NCBI GenBank assembly: GCA_034437615.1
Contig: DAOTTW010000110.1
Span: 1-7,988 of the forward strand
Direction: 5' to 3'
Origin: DAOTTW01 sp034437615
Lineage (GTDB): Bacteria; Chloroflexota; Anaerolineae; Aggregatilineales; Phototrophicaceae
Length of the DNA stretch: 7,988 bases
The position numbers were made by a program, and so were the translations under genes. Below are positions 1-6,433 of this stretch, piece by piece. A model generated the notes under the pieces. It did not search any database, was not told the origin of the DNA, and saw only the letters and a list, made by a program, of their open reading frames with translations. Positions within the stretch are counted from its first letter, which is position 1, and every line of letters starts with the position of its first letter.

Positions 1-1
1 G

Positions 2-1264
2 TATCGGCGCACGGGGCAGATGGTGATGGTGCGTGCTGATGACGGTGCGATCACGCTGTTTAACCTGGCGAATCGGCCTGTGGGTTATGTCGCGGGGACG
101 TTGGGTGAGCAGGCGCTGGCAGAATACATGACGCGGGAGAACACACCGTTCAATACTCAGCGCTTTTTATTGCTGGATCAGGCGCTAGATGCGCTGTTCG
201 CGGGCAATGTCGATGGCATCGTGGGGCGGCGTGAGCAACTGCTGCGCATCGCCACCGAATTTTTAGATGCGGTCAAGCTGCTTGAGCAGCCATTACGCGC
301 CGAACCGATTGCAATAGCCATGCAGCGGGGTGATAGCGGCTTGCGCAATCTGGTGAATCGCACGCTGCAATATCTGCTGGATAACGGCACGCTGCCGAGT
401 TTGCACGAAGCATATTTCCCCGGTGAAGCCTTTCCGGTGGACGCCATGCCTGTGTGGGATAACGTGGGTGAGGGTGCACCGACGCCAGCGCAGTATGCGG
501 GTTCTATCGCGTATCCTGACCAATCCGTGCTTGAGCGCTTGCAGACTGGCGGCGTGTTGCGTGTGGCCAGCGCGATAGACGACGCCAGCCCCGGTCAGGG
601 GCTTGTCGCCAATTTCCACGAGAGCCTGCTGAACAACATGGCGGGGCGTTGGGGCGTCAGCATCCAGCGTGTATCAGGTGATCCGCTGGAGGCGGTGGCG
701 TCAGGCTCCGCAGATGTGGCCATCGGCGTCGAGCCAGATTGGAATGTAGCGGGTCGCGTGGATTTTAGCGCACCGTATCTACTGCACGGGGATCGGTTGC
801 TGGTGCCGGATGAGGACATCGACGGGTTTACGGATTTGCGCGGCCTGTGGATCGCCGTTGTGGATGCAGAAGCGCGTCGGCAAGCGCAATTCTGGGCTGA
901 TTCGGTGGATGTCACGGTGAACTTTCTAGAGACAACGCCGCAAACTGCTGTCGCGAATGTGCTGGAATTCAATAATGCGAATGTGATCTACGGCGACAGC
1001 CTGACGCTGATTGGCATGATACAGCAAGCGCCGAATAGCCTCAGCCTGACGGACCGCTGGTATAGCCGCGATTATATGGCGTTGGCGCTGCCGCGTAATG
1101 ACGTGGATTTTCGCTTGCTGGTTAACTATACGCTGCAAGCAATGGCCACCGACGGCACGCTGGATCAACTGTTGCGCACCGTCACGCCAGCCGGCAGCGA
1201 CCCGCCAGAATTCGACGTGTGGCCCGGTTCAGGGGGGCATCTAGGCTTTGCTTTCGGCGGTTGA
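2..1264 (+). CDS. Tandem-module family-3 extracellular solute-binding protein, 5' partial
   Basis: The frame is open from base 2 and ends in TGA, giving 420 visible residues; the true start lies left of the window. The ATG at 20 is internal, since the frame reads through it and no Shine-Dalgarno precedes it. Two SBP_bac_3 (periplasmic binding protein type II) modules are visible. Residues about 1-140 are the second lobe and C-terminal helices of one module. Residues about 175-396 are a complete second module, opening with LERLQTGGVLRVAS and containing the lobe-1 signature GRVDFSAPYLL (251-261). A Gly-rich tail follows. Such proteins bind small ligands outside the membrane for ABC uptake or sensing. 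No permease or ATPase gene is visible, so it may be an orphan receptor. The Thr/Arg pair that normally grips an amino acid is absent from module 2 (Asp246 and Val249), and module 1 has Arg76 where the lobe-2 Asp is expected. Ligand unknown. The 3' end overlaps the convergent transporter gene by 24 bp. Confidence 0.85.
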   Translation, partial: YRRTGQMVMVRADDGAITLFNLANRPVGYVAGTLGEQALAEYMTRENTPFNTQRFLLLDQALDALFAGNVDGIVGRREQLLRIATEFLDAVKLLEQPLRAEPIAIAMQRGDSGLRNLVNRTLQYLLDNGTLPSLHEAYFPGEAFPVDAMPVWDNVGEGAPTPAQYAGSIAYPDQSVLERLQTGGVLRVASAIDDASPGQGLVANFHESLLNNMAGRWGVSIQRVSGDPLEAVASGSADVAIGVEPDWNVAGRVDFSAPYLLHGDRLLVPDEDIDGFTDLRGLWIAVVDAEARRQAQFWADSVDVTVNFLETTPQTAVANVLEFNNANVIYGDSLTLIGMIQQAPNSLSLTDRWYSRDYMALALPRNDVDFRLLVNYTLQAMATDGTLDQLLRTVTPAGSDPPEFDVWPGSGGHLGFAFGG

Positions 1265-2212
1265 TCTGCGTCGTCTGCGTTGGCCGATAACCGCCATGAT
1301 TACGCCTGTGACGATGACGATGCTGCCGAGGATTTCTAGCGGCAACGGCACCTCTTGGAACAGCAAGAAGGCAATGAAGCCAGCGGCAACGGTCACGATT
1401 GGCCCAACGAGGCTGACAAGCGTTGCGGGCAGATAGCCGACTGCGTAGTTAAAGCCGGTGTGTGCGCCGACCTGCACCATGATGGCCAGGATAATCAACC
1501 ACACATAACCTTCTAGCGGGTAGCCGACGACGGGTGTCTGCGTGAATAGCAGCGCAATACTTGCGGTGATGGCCCCAGCAGTGTATAGAATCCACACATA
1601 CGGGATGATGGAAATGTGGCTGCGGGTGCGGCGTCCGAGCGTCAGGTAAACGGCACCCGCGATGGCAGCAAACAATGCAACGCTGTTCCCAAGCGTTGGG
1701 TTATCCCCGATTAACGGCGCACCGCTGACCCCGGCGACTGCGATCAACAGGCCACCGACCAGCGAAACACCCAGACCCAGCCATACAGAGCGATTGAGCG
1801 TGACGCGCAGGAAAAACACTTCCATCAGCGCAACCCATAGCGGCCCACTGTTGCTGATTGCCTGGCTGACGAGCACGCTGGTATTATCCAACGAGATAAT
1901 CAGGCTGATGAAATGCAGCGCGATCCAGAAGCCCGCCAGCACAGAGAATAAAATGTCGCGCTTGCGTAGGGTACGCAATTCATGCCGATAGCGTGTGAGC
2001 ACCAACGGCGTCAGGATAATAGCTGCAATGCTGAGGCGGCCCGCAGCAATCAGCAGCGACGGTAGACCTGCATCCAGCGCCAGGCGGATAAGAATCGCGG
2101 CGAACGATGCCGCCAGGATGCCACCAGCGAGCGCGATATAGGCGCTGCTGACGGAGCCTGTGTTCAATGATGACGATGGCGATTTTGACGAAATTGCTTT
2201 GGTCGCAGACAA
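1241..2212 (-). CDS. EamA/DMT-family transporter (paralogue 1, downstream copy)
   Basis: A 323-residue integral membrane protein of the drug/metabolite transporter superfamily. It shows the usual two EamA repeats (about residues 24-161 and 177-310), each of about five hydrophobic helices. Family hallmarks are visible: AAILIRLALDAGLP, SLLIAAGR and ALHFISL in repeat 1, and NYAVGYLPATLVSL with a basic tail of five Arg (312-316) in repeat 2. Family members export or import metabolites across the inner membrane; the substrate cannot be read from sequence. The start is TTG at 2212. An in-frame TAG two codons upstream (2216-2218) rules out a longer protein, and this start aligns with the N-terminus of the neighbouring paralogue. 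The Shine-Dalgarno is weak (GAAAG about 7 nt upstream). It lies 90 bp downstream of its same-strand paralogue, so co-transcription is plausible. Its 3' end overlaps the convergent solute-binding gene. Confidence 0.9.
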   Translation of the reverse strand: MSATKAISSKSPSSSLNTGSVSSAYIALAGGILAASFAAILIRLALDAGLPSLLIAAGRLSIAAIILTPLVLTRYRHELRTLRKRDILFSVLAGFWIALHFISLIISLDNTSVLVSQAISNSGPLWVALMEVFFLRVTLNRSVWLGLGVSLVGGLLIAVAGVSGAPLIGDNPTLGNSVALFAAIAGAVYLTLGRRTRSHISIIPYVWILYTAGAITASIALLFTQTPVVGYPLEGYVWLIILAIMVQVGAHTGFNYAVGYLPATLVSLVGPIVTVAAGFIAFLLFQEVPLPLEILGSIVIVTGVIMAVIGQRRRRRSTAESKA

Positions 2213-2302
2213 GAGCTATGCTTTCTACATGACAACAAGATACAAGAAGAAAGATAAAAACAGGAGCGAGTTAATATGAGATTGTAGAATAAACGTGAAT
2301 TT

Positions 2303-3274
2303 TTAAGCAGCACGCGCTTTGCGATTTTTTCGGTTGTCTCGCCGTTGACCAATACTTGCCAGCATAACGCCTGCCAGTATGACCGCGCTACCCGCAATCT
2401 GCAAGGGCAGCGGAATCTCATTGAAGAGTAAGAATGCCAGCGCTGCACTGCCGATGGGTTCAAGCTGTGTGGCCATACTGACCAGTGTCGCGGGCAGATG
2501 CCCAACAGCGTAATTCAGCGACGAATGCCCGACCAACTGTGGCAGCAGGGCGATCAGAAACAGCATGACGTAAGCATCCAGGCTGTAGCCGATTACAGGC
2601 GTTTGCGTCAGCAGCAGCACAGGTAGCATCAGCAGCGATGCAAAGCCATAGACCAGCCAGATGTAGGGCAAAATCGGCAACGTAGCACGCAATTTACGCC
2701 CGATGACGAAGTAGACCGAGACCATCAGCGACCCGATCAGCGCAAGCGCTGCACCGAGCAAATCATCCTGTGTTTCCAGGGCGGCGGTCGCTGTGCCATC
2801 GCCTGCGAAGCTGATGAGTAAGCCGCCAGCAATCGCGATACCCAGGCCAACAATGACCGAGCGTGGCAGCACAGTACGCAATAGCAGCACTTCCAGCAAT
2901 GCGACCCAGATGGGCGATGTGGTGACGATCACGACGCTAATCAGCACGGATGTGTATTCCAGCGATGACACCCACGCTATGAAATGTAGGGCCAGAAAAG
3001 CGCCTGCTGCAAACGCCAGACGCATATCCGCAGGGGCTAGCCGCTGTACGTGCGACCAGTAGCGCCGCAATACGAACGGGGTAATCATCAGTGTGGCCAA
3101 CGTCACGCGGCCCGCTGCGATCAGCAGTGACGGTGCGCCTGCTCCTTGCGCGTAACGAATCAGAATCGCGGCTGTGGAGACGGCCATCACGCCTGCAATC
3201 AGGATGATATAGACGTGTACTGGTGTGACTGTCGTTGGGGTGATGCTCTGTGAAGGTTGCGATTGTGTGCTCAT
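2303..3274 (-). CDS. EamA/DMT-family transporter (paralogue 2, upstream copy)
   Basis: Also 323 residues, with ten predicted hydrophobic helices in two EamA repeats (about 21-158 and 172-309) and a basic C-terminus from residue 311. It aligns with its neighbour almost without gaps. Shared blocks include AAILIR, PSLLIAAGR, LHFI, TSVLIS, IGR, TQTPVIGY, NYAVGHLPATLVSM and FLLFNEIPLPL. The pair is therefore an old tandem duplication, clearly diverged. ATG start at 3274, with a purine-rich GAAGAG about 6 nt upstream as the probable ribosome binding site. Role: inner-membrane metabolite efflux or uptake, substrate unknown. It is divergent from the superoxide dismutase gene and is the first gene of a probable two-gene minus-strand unit. 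Confidence 0.9.
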   Translation of the reverse strand: MSTQSQPSQSITPTTVTPVHVYIILIAGVMAVSTAAILIRYAQGAGAPSLLIAAGRVTLATLMITPFVLRRYWSHVQRLAPADMRLAFAAGAFLALHFIAWVSSLEYTSVLISVVIVTTSPIWVALLEVLLLRTVLPRSVIVGLGIAIAGGLLISFAGDGTATAALETQDDLLGAALALIGSLMVSVYFVIGRKLRATLPILPYIWLVYGFASLLMLPVLLLTQTPVIGYSLDAYVMLFLIALLPQLVGHSSLNYAVGHLPATLVSMATQLEPIGSAALAFLLFNEIPLPLQIAGSAVILAGVMLASIGQRRDNRKNRKARAA

Positions 3275-3290
3275 GGGATGCTCTTCGATT

Positions 3291-3320
3291 TTAACAGGAC
3301 TCTCATTAGTCTGATATGTG
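3291..3320 (+). promoter_or_regulatory. Possible sigma70-type promoter for the cytosolic SOD gene
   Basis: TTAACA (3291-3296, 5 of 6 matches to TTGACA) lies 18 bp before TATGTG (3315-3320), which matches the -10 consensus poorly. A TG one base upstream (3312-3313) gives an extended -10 context. Transcription from here would leave a leader of about 84 nt before the ATG at 3411. A second, weaker candidate is the extended -10 TGC-TAGCAT at 3348-3356. The 136-bp spacer also serves the divergent transporter gene, for which I see no convincing promoter. Confidence 0.3.
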
Positions 3321-3395
3321 GTTTTTGATGCTTTGTTGATGCCAATGTGCTAGCATTTGGTGCAGTTGCTTTATGCAGATTATACGAATACCCAT

Positions 3396-3401
3396 AAGGA
3401 G
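3396..3401 (+). promoter_or_regulatory. Ribosome binding site fixing the SOD start
   Basis: AAGGAG sits 9 nt before the ATG at 3411. The frame is open upstream to a TTG at 3357, but that codon has no Shine-Dalgarno, and the 18 extra residues it would add are not part of the SOD fold. The protein therefore starts at 3411. Confidence 0.88.
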
Positions 3402-3410
3402 TATAGCGTT

Positions 3411-4016
3411 ATGGCATTTGAAAAAGTTGCCCTTCCCTACGCCAAAGAAGCCCTTGAGCCTCATATCGGGCGCGACACGATGGAAGTTCACTACGAAAAG
3501 CATCATACAGGCTACACCACGAAGCTAAATGGCGCAGTCGAAGGTACGGACCTGGCCAGCAAGAGCATTGAAGACCTGCTGAGCGATCTGAACGCCATCC
3601 CGGAAGATAAGCGGACTGCTGTGCGCAACAACGGCGGCGGTTTCTACAATCATAACCTGTTCTGGCAGGTGATGAGTCCGAATGGTGGCGGCACGCCGAG
3701 CGGTGACCTGGGCGATGCGATCAGCAGCACCTTCGGCGGCTTCGACGCCTTCAAGGACCAGTTCAAGAGCGCTGCAACGGGTCAATTCGGTTCTGGCTGG
3801 GCCTGGTTGGTCGTGGATAATGGTAAGCTGGAGATCACCAGCACGCCGAACCAGGATACCCCGCTGGAACAGGGCAAGACGCCGATTCTGGGCCTGGATG
3901 TGTGGGAGCACGCTTACTACCTGAATTACCAGAACAAGCGCCCTGATTACGTTGACGCTTTCTGGAACGTCGTGAACTGGGACAAGGTCGCGGAACTTTA
4001 CGCTGCCGCTAAGTAA
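3411..4016 (+). CDS. sodA: Superoxide dismutase, Mn/Fe family, Mn-type signature, cytosolic
   Basis: A 201-residue enzyme of normal family length with no signal peptide. It disproportionates superoxide to hydrogen peroxide and oxygen in the cytosol. The N-terminal helical domain carries ligands His27 (in MEVHYEKHH) and His81 (in YNHNLFW). The C-terminal domain carries Asp163 and His167 (in DVWEHAYY). Tyr35 of the second sphere is present. The discriminating residues, Gly76-Gly77 in NNGGGFYNH and Gln148 in NQDTP, follow the Mn-SOD pattern, because Fe-SODs usually place the active-site Gln in the N-terminal domain; cambialistic use is not excluded. The protein is acidic (about 27 Asp+Glu against 17 Lys+Arg). 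Codons lean strongly to CTG, AAC and GAC, which suggests high expression. It has a strong Shine-Dalgarno and its own terminator, so it is probably mainly monocistronic. Confidence 0.96.
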   Translation: MAFEKVALPYAKEALEPHIGRDTMEVHYEKHHTGYTTKLNGAVEGTDLASKSIEDLLSDLNAIPEDKRTAVRNNGGGFYNHNLFWQVMSPNGGGTPSGDLGDAISSTFGGFDAFKDQFKSAATGQFGSGWAWLVVDNGKLEITSTPNQDTPLEQGKTPILGLDVWEHAYYLNYQNKRPDYVDAFWNVVNWDKVAELYAAAK

Positions 4017-4019
4017 GTG

Positions 4020-4058
4020 ATCCTGACTGTTACATCAGGATAAGCTGATTGATCCTGA
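4020..4058 (+). repeat. Three alternating copies of a 7-mer (ATCCTGA / TCAGGAT / ATCCTGA)
   Basis: ATCCTGA at 4020-4026 is followed by its exact reverse complement TCAGGAT at 4035-4041, then by ATCCTGA again at 4052-4058. As RNA the middle copy could pair with either neighbour, giving two mutually exclusive 7-bp hairpins with loops of 8 and 10 nt. As DNA it would be a set of inverted sites. The first and third copies lie in the 9-bp direct repeat GATCCTGAC. No T-run follows, so it is not itself an intrinsic terminator. The third copy overlaps the putative -35 box of the next gene, which would suit an operator. Confidence 0.55.
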
Positions 4059-4077
4059 CCACGACATCAACCATAAT
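4049..4077 (+). promoter_or_regulatory. Candidate sigma70-type promoter for the Tat-exported SOD
   Basis: TTGATC (4049-4054, 4 of 6) is separated by exactly 17 bp from CATAAT (4072-4077, 5 of 6 to TATAAT). It is the best promoter match I found in the window. Transcription would start near 4083-4085, just inside the left arm of the terminator hairpin, giving a leader of about 58 nt. The -35 overlaps the third copy of the alternating 7-mer. Confidence 0.5.
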
Positions 4078-4079
4078 GT

Positions 4080-4109
4080 AAGCATCAGCCTGCGGGTTGG
4101 TGCTTTTTT
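4080..4109 (+). terminator. Intrinsic terminator after the cytosolic SOD gene
   Basis: AAGCATCAGCC (4080-4090) pairs with GGTTGGTGCTT (4095-4105) around the 4-nt loop TGCG: 11 pairs, two of them G-U. The stem runs into a six-T tract (4104-4109). This is a strong rho-independent terminator 63 bp after the SOD stop codon. It should keep most transcripts of the first SOD gene out of the second. Confidence 0.88.
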
Positions 4110-4141
4110 GTTGCGATAGTTAGTTTACCGAGACGATTATT

Positions 4142-4891
4142 ATGCCAAAAGCCAAGAATATCTCACGTCGTGCATTTTTGCAGATGCTAGGTGGCGCTGC
4201 CCTCAGTGGCGTTGCGCTCAGTCAGATGCCGGGTGCGCTGGCCATGCTCAACGCTCAATTATTAGGCACACAGGACAATACAGGCGCATACCGTCTGCCA
4301 GATTTGCCGTATGCCTATGATGCGCTGGAACCCGTGATCGACGCCGAGACGATGCGTATCCACCACAGGCGGCACCATGCAGCCTACACGCGCAATCTGA
4401 ATGCTACGCTGGAAGGAACGCGCTTGCAGGGTCAGCCGATTGAGCGCCTGTTGCAAAACCTGGACCGATTGCCACCGGAAATGCGCGAATCGGTGCGCAA
4501 CAACGGCGGCGGCTATTATAATCACACGTTTTTCTGGGATAGCATGAGTCCTGATGGTGGTGGTCGGCCATCTGGTAATGTCGGTGGTGCGATTGATTTC
4601 TCGTTAGGCTGCTATGAGGCGCTACAGGCGAAGTTTCGGCGTGCTGCTGCGGGTCTGTTCGGCTCTGGTTGGGTGTGGTTGGTGCGTTTGCCGAATCGTC
4701 AGGTGCAGGTCGTGACGACAGCGAACCAGGATAGCCCTATCATGCGCGGTGTGTGGCCTTTGCTGGCGCTAGACCTGTGGGAGCACGCCTACTACCTGCA
4801 ATATCGTAACGCCAAGCTGGACTATGTAGATGCATGGTGGGATGTGGTGAATTGGCAGGTGGTCGAGCGACGCTACAACGCAGGCACATGA
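4142..4891 (+). CDS. Tat-exported superoxide dismutase, Mn/Fe family
   Basis: 249 residues: an N-terminal export leader plus a complete SOD. SRRAFLQ (residues 8-14) is a canonical twin-arginine motif. A moderately hydrophobic stretch follows, with a probable cleavage site after ALA at residue 34. No lipobox Cys is present, so the product should be soluble in the envelope or outside. Metal ligands are His74, His128, Asp211 and His215. Gly123-Gly124 and Gln196 (NQDSP) follow the Mn-type pattern. Tat exports folded proteins, so the metal is probably loaded in the cytosol. The mature part is Arg-rich and near neutral (about 19 Arg, 2 Lys against 22 acidic), unlike the acidic cytosolic paralogue next door. 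It should protect the cell surface from external superoxide. The Shine-Dalgarno is weak (GAG about 9 nt before ATG). No terminator separates it from the next gene, 97 bp downstream. Confidence 0.93.
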   Translation: MPKAKNISRRAFLQMLGGAALSGVALSQMPGALAMLNAQLLGTQDNTGAYRLPDLPYAYDALEPVIDAETMRIHHRRHHAAYTRNLNATLEGTRLQGQPIERLLQNLDRLPPEMRESVRNNGGGYYNHTFFWDSMSPDGGGRPSGNVGGAIDFSLGCYEALQAKFRRAAAGLFGSGWVWLVRLPNRQVQVVTTANQDSPIMRGVWPLLALDLWEHAYYLQYRNAKLDYVDAWWDVVNWQVVERRYNAGT

Positions 4892-4947
4892 TCTTGTGTG
4901 ATATTGGACACTGGTGAGAGCAGGCGATTTTCGCTACATTGGTGCGT

Positions 4948-4953
4948 GATAAT
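4948..4953 (+). promoter_or_regulatory. Possible -10 element upstream of the fumarase/aspartase gene
   Basis: GATAAT matches TATAAT at 5 of 6 positions, 35 bp before the ATG, but I find no acceptable -35 at 15-19 bp. The gene may instead be read from the upstream SOD transcript, since no terminator is visible in the 97-bp spacer. An AGAGG ribosome binding site lies at 4979-4983, 5 nt before the start. Confidence 0.2.
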
Positions 4954-4988
4954 TGTCCATCCCAAGCTATTGAAAGGCAGAGGTAACT

Positions 4989-6389
4989 ATGACAGCGTTT
5001 CGCACTGAACGCGATTCCATCGGCGAGGTAAAAGTACCAGCAGATGCGTTGTATGCGGCGCAGACACAGCGTGCCGTCGAAAATTTCCCGGTTAGCGGCC
5101 TGAAGCCCTGGCCTGCATTCATCTGGAGCATGGCGTTGATTAAGCGTGCTGCCGCTGAAGTGCATCGTGATCTCGGATTGCTGGATGCGAAGCTGGCGGA
5201 TGCCATCATCCAAGCTGGCGACGAAGTGCTGGCAGGGCAGCATCACGAGCATTTCGTGGTTGATCCATTTCAGGCGGGCGCAGGCACCAGCCACAACATG
5301 AACGTGAACGAGGTACTGGCGAACCGTGCCAATCAGATACTTGGTTATGGGCTGGATGATGGGGACAAGCCCGTGCATCCCAACGACCATGTAAATATGG
5401 CACAGAGCACCAACGACACCATCCCGACAGCGATTCGCCTGGGTTTGTTGTGGCGCTTCGATGAATTGATCGACACCTTGCAGCATTTCGTGGATACGAC
5501 CCGTGCTAAAGCACAGGAATGGGATGGCGTGGTGAAGACCGGACGCACCCATTTGCAAGACGCGGTGCCTGTGCGCGTTAGTCAAGAGGTGGGCGCGTGG
5601 GCGAAGGCCATCGAACGCAACATCGAAAAGCTGCGCTTTGCCGCTGAGGGCTTGCGCCGCCTGGGTATTGGTGGCACGGCGGCAGGCACGGGCTTGAATG
5701 CACATGCTGAATATCACACGCGCATGGTGAAAAAGCTCAGCGATTTGATGGGCACGCCGCTATATGACTCGGATGACCTGTTCGAGTCGATGCAATCTAT
5801 GCAGGATGCGGTGTTCTTCTCGGCGGCGTTGCGCAATACAGCGATGGATTTTACGCGCATTGCAAACGATGTGCGCCTGCTGTCTGCGGGTCCGACGACG
5901 GGTATTGCTGAGATGACCTGCCCGACGGTGCAGCCGGGGTCGTCGATTATGCCGGGCAAGGTGAACCCGGTGCTGGCTGAGATGCTGAATCAGTCTATGT
6001 ATCATGTGATGGGCAACGATACGACCGTCAACATGTGCGGCGCGGCAGGTCAATTTGAACTGAATGTGATGATGCCGATTATCGCGCACAACCTGAACGA
6101 GATGATGCAGGTCATGATTGGCTCGGTGCGTGCCTTCACAGATAAGCTGATGGCGGGCTTGATGCTGAACGAAGAGCGTGCGGAAAGCTGGCTATCGCGC
6201 AACCCGATTCTGGTGACGGCACTGAACCCCATCATCGGCTACAACAAAGGCGCAGAGGTCGCGAAGAAGGCACTGGCTGAGGGTAAGGCAGTGCGTGACA
6301 TCGTGCTGGAAATGGGCCTGATGAGCGAAGAAGAACTCGATCAAGCGTTGGATGTCTATGCTATGACCGAAGGCGGCATCCGCAAATAG
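4989..6389 (+). CDS. Class II fumarase/aspartase superfamily lyase (fumarate hydratase or aspartate ammonia-lyase)
   Basis: 466 residues, full family length, homotetrameric and cytosolic in known members. It adds or removes water (fumarate/malate) or ammonia (fumarate/aspartate). The superfamily signature GSSIMPGKVNP is at 317-327, with Ser318 as probable catalytic base and Lys324 and Asn326 in the active site. Other substrate-pocket residues are Thr100, Ser140-Thr141-Asn142, Thr187 and His188. The C-terminal fumarase-C subdomain (about 408-458, VTALNPIIGYNK) is present. Family-specific cues disagree. QAGAGTSHNMN, QSTND, LQDAVP, QPGSS and KVNPV look aspartase-like, whereas GGTAAGTGLN and GQFELNV look fumarase-like. 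Both activities use no Fe-S cluster, so the enzyme should tolerate superoxide. An AGAGG ribosome binding site supports the ATG. Family certain, substrate not. Confidence 0.93.
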   Translation: MTAFRTERDSIGEVKVPADALYAAQTQRAVENFPVSGLKPWPAFIWSMALIKRAAAEVHRDLGLLDAKLADAIIQAGDEVLAGQHHEHFVVDPFQAGAGTSHNMNVNEVLANRANQILGYGLDDGDKPVHPNDHVNMAQSTNDTIPTAIRLGLLWRFDELIDTLQHFVDTTRAKAQEWDGVVKTGRTHLQDAVPVRVSQEVGAWAKAIERNIEKLRFAAEGLRRLGIGGTAAGTGLNAHAEYHTRMVKKLSDLMGTPLYDSDDLFESMQSMQDAVFFSAALRNTAMDFTRIANDVRLLSAGPTTGIAEMTCPTVQPGSSIMPGKVNPVLAEMLNQSMYHVMGNDTTVNMCGAAGQFELNVMMPIIAHNLNEMMQVMIGSVRAFTDKLMAGLMLNEERAESWLSRNPILVTALNPIIGYNKGAEVAKKALAEGKAVRDIVLEMGLMSEEELDQALDVYAMTEGGIRK

Positions 6390-6433
6390 CAAATATAGTA
6401 AATAATGGAGAAACCAAAACAAACCGATATGAT

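Noticed and set aside
2164..2505. 113-codon minus-strand ORF bridging the two transporter genes, considered as a third gene or a frameshift link.
   Set aside because: It is out of frame with both transporters, shows no domain, and both transporters are complete on their own.
3357..3410. N-terminal extension of the cytosolic SOD from a TTG at 3357.
   Set aside because: No Shine-Dalgarno precedes the TTG, the extension does not resemble a signal peptide, and AAGGAG sits at the right distance from the ATG at 3411.
3275..3410. Possible riboswitch in the SOD leader.
   Set aside because: I see no extended conserved-looking helices or known metal-riboswitch motif, only weak promoter-like boxes.
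4740..5717. 325-codon antisense ORF opposite the Tat-SOD tail and the lyase.
   Set aside because: Long, but fully antisense to two well-supported genes. Its Cys/His/Arg-rich composition with no recognisable domain is typical of shadow frames in this GC range.
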